The position numbers and the translations under genes were made by a program. Source: Eubacterium sp. (GTDB lineage: Bacteria > Bacillota > Clostridia > Lachnospirales > Lachnospiraceae). Taken from it: 64,000 nucleotides of DNA. Positions 43,727 through 51,807 of this stretch are shown here, in pieces. The stretch lies in NCBI GenBank assembly GCA_017938215.1, contig JAGBBZ010000015.1, positions 62,001 to 126,000 of the forward strand, written 5' to 3'. The notes beneath the pieces are model-generated. The model made no database searches. It was not told the origin of the DNA and saw only the letters and a list, made by a program, of their open reading frames with translations. How positions within the stretch are numbered: the stretch's first letter is position 1; each line of letters begins with the position of its first letter.

Positions 43727-44614
43727 TTGAGCAAGGAAGCGAAAGAGGATTATAATTATCGTGCAAAACGTAGAAAACGAATAAAGCAAATTATCGTTGT
43801 TACGTGTATTTTGTTGCTTGTATTGCCGATTATTTTGTCAGTGTTCTTAATGATTCGAGTGTCTCAATTAGAGAAAAAATTGGATGCTGTAATCGCAGAA
43901 AAGCAACTTGGTGTTGAAACCGAAGCTAGTACTGGTGTAGTTAAAGCAGAAGAAAAGAAGAATGTTGTTACTGGTGGAGCAATTGAAACGGAACCCGAAG
44001 TCAAGCGTGTCTACCTGACGTTTGATGATGGTCCAAGCAAAGAGACAAAACGTGTATTGGATGTGTTGAAGGAGAAAAATGTAAAAGCTACCTTTTTTTG
44101 CATTGGGAGAGAGGATGAGTATTCACAAAAGATATATAAACGAATTGTAAAAGAAGGTCATACATTAGGCATGCATTCTTATTCACATATCTATCAAGAG
44201 ATATATGGTTCTTTGGATGGATTTAAGAAGGATTTTCATAGGATATCCGATCATTTAAATAAAATTACAGGTGTGCGCCCTTCGATATATCGTTTTCCGG
44301 GAGGAAGTAGTAATTCTGTAGTGCCGTTTTCGATTGAAGAATATGCATCTTTTTTACAAGAGCAAAGTGTGGTGTATCAAGATTGGAATGTGATTGCAGC
44401 AAATGGAACTACAGATAATGTAAGCAAAGAAGAAATGGTGCGTTCTGTAATGGATGGGGTAGCACGTTATGATACGTCAATTGTATTGATGTACGATTCG
44501 GCGGATAAAAAAATGACAGCAGATTCATTAGGCGAAATCATTGATCAACTACAAGCCGGTGGATATGAGATTTTGCCATTGGATTCCAATGTTGTTTCAA
44601 TCCATCATTCATAA
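43727..44614 (+). CDS. Membrane-anchored NodB-type polysaccharide deacetylase, altered motif 5
   Basis: The 295 residues have a basic N terminus, one transmembrane helix (about 20-44) and an extracytoplasmic NodB domain (about 93-290). Motif 1 (TFDDGPS, Asp100/Asp101) and motif 2 (HSYSH, His150/His154) are intact, so metal binding looks preserved; motif 3 is RFPGG and motif 4 DW. In motif 5, family members usually have a catalytic His (L-x-H-D), but here it is LMYDSA with Tyr256, encoded TAC. Activity may be reduced or changed. The start is a TTG at 43727 after a strong AAAGGAGGGG. Peptidoglycan is a likely substrate. Confidence 0.83.
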   Translation: MSKEAKEDYNYRAKRRKRIKQIIVVTCILLLVLPIILSVFLMIRVSQLEKKLDAVIAEKQLGVETEASTGVVKAEEKKNVVTGGAIETEPEVKRVYLTFDDGPSKETKRVLDVLKEKNVKATFFCIGREDEYSQKIYKRIVKEGHTLGMHSYSHIYQEIYGSLDGFKKDFHRISDHLNKITGVRPSIYRFPGGSSNSVVPFSIEEYASFLQEQSVVYQDWNVIAANGTTDNVSKEEMVRSVMDGVARYDTSIVLMYDSADKKMTADSLGEIIDQLQAGGYEILPLDSNVVSIHHS

Positions 44615-44665
44615 GAAACAAACGTCTGAGTATCAGACTTTGGATATAATTTAGGAGGAAATAAA

Positions 44666-45496
44666 ATGAGTTTTTTTAAAGAACTAAAAGAAGATATCGT
44701 TCAGTCTGTAAGCGAGTTGAGCGATTCAATTGAAGAGAAAGTAACAGACACAGATACAGAAATGGAAAATGATGAAGCTTTGAAAGATGAAGTTCAGAAA
44801 GAGATTGATTCCATTTTGGAAGATGACAATCTGTTGCAGGATATGACAGAAGCGGTGGAAACGGATTACGATGAGTCAGAGGAGTCCTCTCTTAATGAAG
44901 AAGAGGTAGAAGTGGAGTCCGACGAAGAGGAATTCGAAGAAGAAATGGATGACGAAGTAGATGACATAGAAGAAACTGCTACTGAGACAAATTCATATGC
45001 ATTTTATCAGGAGGATAATACCATGAACGAGATGGATGAAGTATTAGATGGGAGCGAAGAAACTACAGTAATTACCAAAGGAACAACCATTAATGGTGGT
45101 ATCAAGTCCGATACTTCTTTGATTGTTAAGGGTGTTATTGAAGGTGATGTGGATTGTCAGGGGAAACTTACAATTACAGGTCGTGTCGCAGGAAACAGTA
45201 CAGCTTCTGAGATTTATGTAAATACTCCAAGATTGGAAGGCAGTTTGAATAGCCGTGGAAGTGTAAAAATCGACGTAGGAACGGTTGTTATTGGTTCCAT
45301 TACAAGTGCATCTGTTGTTGTGGCAGGTGCTGTAAAAGGTGACATTGAGGTAAATGGACCAATTATTGTTGACTCTACAGCTGTAGTTAAAGGTAATATC
45401 ATTGGTAAATCCATTCAGATTAACAGCGGTGCTGTAATCGATGGAAATTGTTCCTTGAAATATGCAGATGTGGATTTGGATTCTTTCTTTGAATAA
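44666..45496 (+). CDS. Bactofilin family protein with long acidic N-terminal region
   Basis: Bactofilins polymerise into filaments that scaffold cell-shape and envelope enzymes. The C-terminal part (about 138-276) is a clear bactofilin beta-helix (TTINGGIKSDTSLIVKGVIE, then GDVDCQGKLTITGRVAG and AVVKGNIIGKSIQINSGAVI). The first about 135 residues are very rich in Glu and Asp and look disordered, an unusual length for this family, where N-terminal tails are commonly short. AGGAGG precedes the ATG at 44666. The neighbouring deacetylase suggests joint action on the cell wall; this is inference from position. Confidence 0.88.
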   Translation: MSFFKELKEDIVQSVSELSDSIEEKVTDTDTEMENDEALKDEVQKEIDSILEDDNLLQDMTEAVETDYDESEESSLNEEEVEVESDEEEFEEEMDDEVDDIEETATETNSYAFYQEDNTMNEMDEVLDGSEETTVITKGTTINGGIKSDTSLIVKGVIEGDVDCQGKLTITGRVAGNSTASEIYVNTPRLEGSLNSRGSVKIDVGTVVIGSITSASVVVAGAVKGDIEVNGPIIVDSTAVVKGNIIGKSIQINSGAVIDGNCSLKYADVDLDSFFE

Positions 45497-45516
45497 GATA
45501 GAAAAGGAGAATAAAC

Positions 45517-46221
45517 ATGAAATATAATCGTGTATTATTGAAACTTAGTGGAGAAGCTTTGTCTGGCGATAAAGGAACTGGCTTTGATGAAAAGACATGT
45601 ATTGGTGTGGCAGAGCAGATTAAGACATTAGTAGATGAAGGCTGTCAGGTGGCTATCGTAATCGGTGGAGGTAATTTCTGGCGAGGAAGAACGAGTGAGA
45701 CCATTCAGAGAAATCAGGCAGACCAGATTGGAATGCTTGCTACCGTTATGAATTGTATTTACATGTCAGAAATTTGCCGTCATGTTGGGTTGGAGACACA
45801 GGTATTTACGCCGTTTGAGTGTAGTTCTTTTACTAAGCTTTTTAGTAGAGATTGTGCAGAAGAATGTCTTGGAAGTGGAAAAGTGATTTTCTTTGCTGGT
45901 GGCATGGGGCATCCATATTTTTCGACGGATACACCAACGGCGCTTCGTGCTATCGAGATTGAGGCAGATGTAATACTTGCTGCAAAATCCATTGATGGTG
46001 TGTACGACTCGGATCCAGCCCAAAATCCAGATGCGAAGAAGTATGATACCTTGCCAATTTCACGAGTAATTGATGAGAAGCTTGGTGTAATGGATTTGAC
46101 AGCGGCAGTACTTTGTTATGAGAACAAAATGCCAATGTATGTATTTGGTTTAAATGAAGAAAACAGTATTATAAATTGTGTCAACGGAACCGGAAATGGA
46201 ACCGAGATTACTGTTGACTGA
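45517..46221 (+). CDS. pyrH: UMP kinase
   Basis: PyrH phosphorylates UMP to UDP and is an amino-acid-kinase-fold hexamer unrelated to eukaryotic UMP/CMP kinase. The 234 residues contain LLKLSGEALSGDKGTGFDE, VIGGGNFWRGR, FFAGGMGHPYFSTDT and DGVYDSDPAQNPDAKKYD. Length is normal. AAAAGGAG precedes the ATG at 45517. It begins the pyrH-frr-uppS-cdsA-dxr-rseP run and is close to bactofilin (20 bases), so readthrough from upstream is likely. Confidence 0.97.
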   Translation: MKYNRVLLKLSGEALSGDKGTGFDEKTCIGVAEQIKTLVDEGCQVAIVIGGGNFWRGRTSETIQRNQADQIGMLATVMNCIYMSEICRHVGLETQVFTPFECSSFTKLFSRDCAEECLGSGKVIFFAGGMGHPYFSTDTPTALRAIEIEADVILAAKSIDGVYDSDPAQNPDAKKYDTLPISRVIDEKLGVMDLTAAVLCYENKMPMYVFGLNEENSIINCVNGTGNGTEITVD

Positions 46222-46236
46222 TGATGGAGGTTAATC

Positions 46237-46791
46237 ATGGAATTTGAAATGAATGTATACGAAGATAAAATGGAAAAAACATTGTCAAACTTGCAGGAGG
46301 AGTATGTATCCATTCGTGCAGGACGTGCAAATCCTCACATTTTGGATAAAATTCAGGTGGATTATTATGGAACACCATCTTCTTTGCAAAGCGTAGCAAA
46401 CATCTCTGTGCCGGAGGCAAGAATGATTCAGATTCAGCCTTGGGAAGCGAGCTTGATCAAAGATATTGAAAAAGCAATCATGGCATCCGATATTGGGTTG
46501 ACACCAGCAAATGATGGAAAAGTAATTCGTCTTGTGTTCCCGGAACTTACCGAAGAGCGTCGTAAGGAATTGGTGAAAGACGTTAAGAAAAAGGGCGAAA
46601 ATGCTAAGGTTGCAGTTCGTAACATTCGTCGTGATGCCAATGATGCAATCAAAAAGCAGAAAACGGCGAATGAGATTTCAGAAGATGAGCAGAAGCAGTT
46701 AGAAGATAAGATTCAGAAGTTGACAGATAAGTTTGTTGCTCAGATCGATAAGGCGGTTGAGGCGAAATCCGATGAGGTAATGACTGTATAA
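46237..46791 (+). CDS. frr: Ribosome recycling factor
   Basis: RRF splits post-termination ribosomes together with EF-G. The 184 residues include the diagnostic YVSIRAGRANPHILDKI, GTPSSLQSVANISVPEARM and RKELVKDVKKKGENAKVAVR, then NIRRDAND. Length is typical. GGAGG (46226-46230) supports the ATG at 46237. It follows pyrH after 15 bases, the universal Firmicutes order. Confidence 0.97.
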   Translation: MEFEMNVYEDKMEKTLSNLQEEYVSIRAGRANPHILDKIQVDYYGTPSSLQSVANISVPEARMIQIQPWEASLIKDIEKAIMASDIGLTPANDGKVIRLVFPELTEERRKELVKDVKKKGENAKVAVRNIRRDANDAIKKQKTANEISEDEQKQLEDKIQKLTDKFVAQIDKAVEAKSDEVMTV

Positions 46792-46814
46792 TTCTGAAGT
46801 AAATGAGGATTGAC

Positions 46815-47528
46815 ATGGATAATGAAAATGTAAATGTGCCAGAGCACGTGGCAATCATATTAGATGGCAATGGCAGATGGGCGAAGAAACGCCTTCTGCC
46901 ACGAAAAGCCGGTCATGTGGCAGGCAGTAAAACCGTGGAGCAGATATGCGAAGATGCATGGGATCTTGGAATTAAGTATTTGACTGTATATGCATTCTCT
47001 ACAGAAAATTGGAAACGACCAAAGGATGAAGTGGATGCGTTGATGAAATTGTTAAGACAGTATTTAAAAGATTGCATCAAACGAAGCATGAAAAATAACA
47101 TGTGCGTAAAAGTTCTTGGTGATATCACCCCGTTAGATGAAGATTTGAAAGCCAGTATCCGAGAGTTGGAGGAAGTTTCAAAAAACAATACAGGCTTGCA
47201 TTTTCAGGTAGCGCTTAATTATGGAAGTCGCGATGAGATGATTCGAGGAATGCAGGAAATGGCGCTTGATGTTCAGAATGGAAAATTGACAGTGGACCAG
47301 ATTACCGAGGAGTGTTTTGCGGCATACCTTGATACCAAAGGAATTCCTGATCCGGATTTGCTGATTCGCACAAGTGGAGAAGAACGATTGTCGAATTTTC
47401 TTCTTTGGCAACTGGCATACACGGAATTTTATTTTACCGATGTTTTGTGGCCGGATTTTAATAAGAAGGATTTGCAAGAAGCGATTGCGTACTACAATAA
47501 ACGTGATCGAAGATTTGGCGGAGTCTAA
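46815..47528 (+). CDS. uppS: Undecaprenyl diphosphate synthase (isoprenyl transferase)
   Basis: UppS makes the C55 lipid carrier for peptidoglycan and other wall polymers. The 237 residues contain the catalytic aspartate segment VAIILDGNGRWAKKR (Asp17), YAFSTENWKRP, NYGSRDEM and PDLLIRTSGEERLSNFLLWQ. A first ATG at 46803 overlaps the Shine-Dalgarno GAGG (46805-46808), so 46815 is preferred. It is followed by cdsA after 39 bases. Confidence 0.95.
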   Translation: MDNENVNVPEHVAIILDGNGRWAKKRLLPRKAGHVAGSKTVEQICEDAWDLGIKYLTVYAFSTENWKRPKDEVDALMKLLRQYLKDCIKRSMKNNMCVKVLGDITPLDEDLKASIRELEEVSKNNTGLHFQVALNYGSRDEMIRGMQEMALDVQNGKLTVDQITEECFAAYLDTKGIPDPDLLIRTSGEERLSNFLLWQLAYTEFYFTDVLWPDFNKKDLQEAIAYYNKRDRRFGGV

Positions 47529-47567
47529 GAAGAGAAACCAAAATATGTGTAAGATTGGAGCTTTATT

Positions 47568-48374
47568 ATGTTTGTCAAACGTTTGATGAGTGCCGCATTG
47601 CTTTTGATACTTGCGGGAGTTGCATTGGCAACAGGCGGACTCTTTTTGCTAGTGATTAGTATTCTTGTATCATTAGGTGGAACGTATGAATTATTAAAAG
47701 TAGACAATATGCATAAAACCATGCCGGGATGTATTACGTATGTCTCGGTTATTGGTTTTTATCTGTTTTTGCATATGAAAGGATTGGACGCTGTAGCACC
47801 ATGGATTGTATTTTCTGTAATGGCGATATTAGCGATGTATGTTTTTGTGTACCCAAAGCATCATGCGAAGTCAATTGCTCTTTGTATTATGGCGATTATG
47901 TATACAGGAGTTTTGACATCCTTTTTATATCAGACCCGATGTATGGAATGTGGAAATTGGTTGGTGTGGCTTGTGTTGATTGCCGCATCTGGTTCCGATA
48001 CATTTGCTTATTTGACAGGGATTTGTATAGGAAAACATCATTTCTCTGAATTGAGCCCAAAGAAAACCATCGAAGGATGTGTTGGTGGTGTTGTGGGAGC
48101 GGCGTTACTTGGTTTGTTGTATTCACTTTTTGTTTCAGAACAAGTAGTGGAGATGTTTCATATGGATATTCGGGTTTTGTTTACAATGATTGGAGCGATA
48201 GGAGCAGCAGTTTCACAGATTGGTGATTTGGTGGCATCTGCGGTAAAACGAAATTATGGCATCAAAGATTATAGTCGATTAATTCCTGGACATGGTGGTA
48301 TCTTGGATCGCTTTGATAGTATATTGTATGTGGCACCAGTGGTGTATTATCTTTTAGTATGGTGTGTTTCATAA
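47568..48374 (+). CDS. cdsA: Phosphatidate cytidylyltransferase
   Basis: CdsA makes CDP-diacylglycerol, the precursor of bacterial phospholipids. The 268 residues are hydrophobic with about seven membrane helices and carry the conserved SDTFAYLTGICIGKHHFSEL, SPKKTIEGCVGG and C-terminal signature SAVKRNYGIKDYSRLIPGHG-GILDRFDS. Length is typical. GGAG at 47557-47560 serves the ATG at 47568. dxr begins 22 bases after the stop. Confidence 0.95.
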   Translation: MFVKRLMSAALLLILAGVALATGGLFLLVISILVSLGGTYELLKVDNMHKTMPGCITYVSVIGFYLFLHMKGLDAVAPWIVFSVMAILAMYVFVYPKHHAKSIALCIMAIMYTGVLTSFLYQTRCMECGNWLVWLVLIAASGSDTFAYLTGICIGKHHFSELSPKKTIEGCVGGVVGAALLGLLYSLFVSEQVVEMFHMDIRVLFTMIGAIGAAVSQIGDLVASAVKRNYGIKDYSRLIPGHGGILDRFDSILYVAPVVYYLLVWCVS

Positions 48375-48396
48375 ACATTTGAATGGGAGAAAATAT

Positions 48397-49563
48397 ATGG
48401 CAAGAAAATTATGTGTTCTTGGTTCAACAGGTTCCATTGGTACCCAAACATTGGAGGTTGTGGAGTCTAAGGCAGAAGAGCTTTCTATTGTGGCAATGAC
48501 AGCTGGCGATAATGTAACCCTTTTTTCAGAACAGATTATTAAATTTCAACCTAAGTTAGTAAGTGTGAAAAGTGAAGAAGGGGCTGGAAAATTACGCGAA
48601 ATTTTAAAGGAGAAATCAAGAAAGGAATTCTTTTTAATGCCAGAGATTTTATATGGCATGGAAGGTTTTGTTGCTTGTGCGATTTTGGATGAAGTAGATG
48701 TGGTAGTTGCTGCTATGGTGGGAATGATTGGACTTCAGCCAGTAACTGAAGCAATTAAGCATAAAAAAGATATTGCTCTTGCAAATAAAGAAACGTTAGT
48801 TACAGCAGGACACATCATTATGCCGTTGGCAAAGGAGTATGGAGTCGATTTATTGCCAGTGGATAGTGAGCATTCTGCTATTTTTCAAAGTTTACAAAGT
48901 GGTGCATATGATGAGATTGAGCAGATTTATCTTACCGCTTCTGGTGGACCATTTCGCCACTATACCAGGGAACAGTTAGAGAGGGTTACGGTGGAGCAGG
49001 CATTGGCTCATCCGAACTGGGCGATGGGAAATAAAATTACCATTGACTCTGCTACAATGATCAATAAGGGATTGGAAATCATTGAGGCGTGTTGGCTCTT
49101 TGGTGTGGAGTTAGAGAAAGTACATGTGTTGGTGCAACCCAAAAGTATCATTCATTCCATGGTAGAGTTTCATGATGGTGCAGTGATTGCGCAGTTAGGT
49201 ACTCCGGATATGAGATTGCCGATTCAGTATGCTCTGACTTATCCGAACCGATTATCCTTGTCTGGGGATCGTTTGAATTTTGAACAGATTGCGTCGCTTT
49301 CTTTTGAGAAGCCAAATACAGATGTTTTGAGAGGGATTGATTTGGCAAAAGAATCGTTCCGAACGGGAGGAAGTATGACCACTGTTATGAATGCTGCAAA
49401 TGAATATGCGGTTGCACGTTTTTTAGAAAAGAAAATTGGATTTACAGATATTTATCGTATGATCGATTTTGCTATGGAGAAACATGTGGTCATAGAAAAT
49501 CCATCATTGAGTGATATACTAGAGACTGAGAAGCAGACCTATGAAGTTTTGCAAAAATTGTAA
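48397..49563 (+). CDS. dxr: 1-deoxy-D-xylulose 5-phosphate reductoisomerase
   Basis: Dxr (IspC) catalyses the first committed step of the MEP isoprenoid pathway. The 388 residues show the NADPH motif LGSTGSIGTQ near the N terminus, ALANKETLVTAG, the metal-binding PVDSEHSAIFQ and the TASGGPFR segment, with GNKITIDSATMINKGLE and EACWLFG later. The open frame starts at 48364 inside cdsA, but GGGAGA and family length favour 48397 (MARKLCVLG). Together with ispG downstream and uppS upstream it forms an isoprenoid-lipid carrier group. Confidence 0.96.
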   Translation: MARKLCVLGSTGSIGTQTLEVVESKAEELSIVAMTAGDNVTLFSEQIIKFQPKLVSVKSEEGAGKLREILKEKSRKEFFLMPEILYGMEGFVACAILDEVDVVVAAMVGMIGLQPVTEAIKHKKDIALANKETLVTAGHIIMPLAKEYGVDLLPVDSEHSAIFQSLQSGAYDEIEQIYLTASGGPFRHYTREQLERVTVEQALAHPNWAMGNKITIDSATMINKGLEIIEACWLFGVELEKVHVLVQPKSIIHSMVEFHDGAVIAQLGTPDMRLPIQYALTYPNRLSLSGDRLNFEQIASLSFEKPNTDVLRGIDLAKESFRTGGSMTTVMNAANEYAVARFLEKKIGFTDIYRMIDFAMEKHVVIENPSLSDILETEKQTYEVLQKL

Positions 49564-49579
49564 TTGGAGGGAAGAATGA

Positions 49580-50701
49580 ATGAATATTTTAATTGCGGTA
49601 ATTTTGTTTAGTGCCATTATTTTGTTTCATGAATTGGGACATTTTTTATTGGCAAAGGCAAATAAAGTGGGAGTAATTGAATTTTCGCTGGGAATGGGAC
49701 CACGTATCATATCTTATGTAAAGACAGGGAGTGGATCTCACGTTAAGTTTTTTGGCTCTAACGAGTATTTTGAAGAAAATGCTGAGTTTGAAGGGCACAC
49801 GATATATTCATGGAAGATACTTCCATTCGGTGGTTCCTGTATGATGTTGGAAGAGATGGAAGAAATCGAGGATGACCGCGCGTTTGGGAAAAAAAGTGTA
49901 TGGGCGAGAATGGCAGTTATCGTGGCTGGACCGCTATTTAACTTTATTCTTGCGTTTGTATTTGCCTTGGTGTTGATTGGATTTGCCGGATATGATGAAC
50001 CAATGATTCGAAATGTTCAGGCGGATATGCCTATGGCAGAGCAAGGATTTCAGGATGGCGATCAAATCAAAGAGATCAATGGAAGAAAGATTGTACTTAG
50101 CCGTGAGTTGATGTACTATATTCAGTTTCATCCATTATCAGATCAGCCAATTGAGTTGACGGCTGAGCGAGATGGAAAAGAGTTTACGGCTGTAGTTACA
50201 CCGAAATTGGTGACGGACGAGGAAGGCAATGAAGCGTATCGTCTTGGTTTCACTTATAACAATGCTCGTACAAAGGGAAATGTGTGGAATACATTAAAAT
50301 ATTCTGTGTATGAAGTGAAATTCTGGATTTGTACAACGATTGAAAGTTTGGCACAGATGATTACCGGAAAAGTAAGTCCGAAGGAAGTGTCTGGTCCGGT
50401 TGGTATTGTGCAAGTAGTAGGAAATGTTGTGGATGCTAGCAAGTCCGAAGGGGTTGGTATTGTAATACTTAATATTCTTAATATGGGGATTTTGTTGACG
50501 GCCAATCTTGGTGTTATGAATCTACTGCCAATTCCAGCATTGGACGGTGGGCGTCTTGTATTCCTTATTATTGAAGCGATTCGAAGAAAACCATTACCAG
50601 AGAAATTCGAAAATGCCGTAAATGTTGGTGGCTTTCTTGTGTTGATGGGATTAATGGTGGTTATTTTGGCAAATGATATCATTAAATTGATTCCGCATTA
50701 A
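49580..50701 (+). CDS. rseP: Site-2 zinc metalloprotease RseP/RasP
   Basis: RseP/RasP (M50B) cleaves transmembrane substrates such as anti-sigma factors and signal peptide remnants. The 373 residues have the zinc motif HELGH at 17-21 in the first membrane helix, a PDZ domain (about 140-215, with MAEQGFQDGDQIKEINGRKI) and the second metal-binding motif with Asp in NLLPIPALDGGRLVF (about 320). The final membrane helix ends the protein. It lies between dxr and ispG as in many Clostridia. Confidence 0.95.
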   Translation: MNILIAVILFSAIILFHELGHFLLAKANKVGVIEFSLGMGPRIISYVKTGSGSHVKFFGSNEYFEENAEFEGHTIYSWKILPFGGSCMMLEEMEEIEDDRAFGKKSVWARMAVIVAGPLFNFILAFVFALVLIGFAGYDEPMIRNVQADMPMAEQGFQDGDQIKEINGRKIVLSRELMYYIQFHPLSDQPIELTAERDGKEFTAVVTPKLVTDEEGNEAYRLGFTYNNARTKGNVWNTLKYSVYEVKFWICTTIESLAQMITGKVSPKEVSGPVGIVQVVGNVVDASKSEGVGIVILNILNMGILLTANLGVMNLLPIPALDGGRLVFLIIEAIRRKPLPEKFENAVNVGGFLVLMGLMVVILANDIIKLIPH

Positions 50702-50739
50702 GTGCATGGCATATGGTTTAGAAAGGACTTGGGAAATAG

Positions 50740-51786
50740 ATGAAAACAAGAGAAATCGTTATAGGAAACGTGGCGATTGGAGGAGAAAATCCGATTGCAA
50801 TTCAGTCCATGACGAATACAAAAACGGAACATGTAGAAGCGACGGTGGCACAGATCCAGGCATTGACAAAGGCGGGATGTGACATTGTTCGTGTGGCAGT
50901 GCCTACAATGGAGGCGGCAAAGGCAATCGTTGAAATAAAAAAGCAGATTTCCATTCCTTTGGTGGCAGACATTCATTTTGATTACCGCCTTGCTATTGCA
51001 GCGGTGGAAAATGGCGCGGACAAAATTCGTATTAATCCGGGAAATATCGGTAGTGAAGAACGAATTCGAGCGGTGGTGGATGTCTGTAAGGAAAAAAATG
51101 TACCGATTCGTGTCGGGGTGAATAGTGGTTCTTTGGAAAAAAACTTACTTGAAAAGTACGGCGGAGTTACACCGGAAGCATTGGTTGAAAGTGCACTGGA
51201 TAAGGTACGTATCATCGAAGAGATGGGATACGAAAACCTTGTTATCAGCATTAAATCCTCGGATGTCATGAATTGCATCAAGGCCCATGAGTTGATTGCT
51301 ACAAAGACGGATTATCCTCTTCATGTGGGAATCACAGAGTCTGGTACCGTATTTTCCGGTGGTTTGAAATCTGCAGTTGGTCTTGGTAACATTTTGTACC
51401 AGGGAATTGGTGATACGATTCGTGTATCTTTGACTGGAGATCCGGTGGAAGAAATCAAGGCGGCTAATATTATTTTGAAGGCTCTTGGTCTGAAACAAGG
51501 TGGTATTAGTGTCGTATCTTGTCCAACATGTGGACGTACTCAGATTGATTTAATCGGTTTGGCGAACCAGGTTGAGAGTATGGTTCAGGAATTTGATTTG
51601 GATATAAAAGTTGCTGTAATGGGCTGCGTGGTAAATGGTCCAGGAGAAGCAAAAGAGGCTGATATCGGAATTGCTGGTGGTATCGGCGAAGGACTTTTAA
51701 TAAAAAAAGGAGAAGTTGTGAGGAAAGTTCCGGAGGAAGAGTTGCTTGAGGTTCTTCGTCAGGAATTGATGAATTGGAATTCGTGA
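50740..51786 (+). CDS. ispG: 4-hydroxy-3-methylbut-2-enyl diphosphate synthase (flavodoxin type)
   Basis: IspG reduces MEcPP to HMBPP with a [4Fe-4S] cluster. The 348 residues show the TIM-barrel N terminus ([39 protein letters not shown]) and the cluster ligands Cys261, Cys264 ([11 protein letters not shown]) and Cys296 with Glu303 ([11 protein letters not shown]). All ligands are present. It replaces the proS gene found at this position in B. subtilis. polC begins 21 bases later. Confidence 0.96.
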   Translation: MKTREIVIGNVAIGGENPIAIQSMTNTKTEHVEATVAQIQALTKAGCDIVRVAVPTMEAAKAIVEIKKQISIPLVADIHFDYRLAIAAVENGADKIRINPGNIGSEERIRAVVDVCKEKNVPIRVGVNSGSLEKNLLEKYGGVTPEALVESALDKVRIIEEMGYENLVISIKSSDVMNCIKAHELIATKTDYPLHVGITESGTVFSGGLKSAVGLGNILYQGIGDTIRVSLTGDPVEEIKAANIILKALGLKQGGISVVSCPTCGRTQIDLIGLANQVESMVQEFDLDIKVAVMGCVVNGPGEAKEADIGIAGGIGEGLLIKKGEVVRKVPEEELLEVLRQELMNWNS

Positions 51787-51807
51787 AGATGAAATGGGAG
51801 TGATGGT

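Noticed and set aside
44624-44650. Hairpin GTCTGA-GTA-TCAGAC with TATAAT before the bactofilin gene
   Set aside because: The stem has only three T residues after it, and the TATAAT lies almost on the ribosome binding site with no -35, so neither a terminator nor a promoter is convincing.
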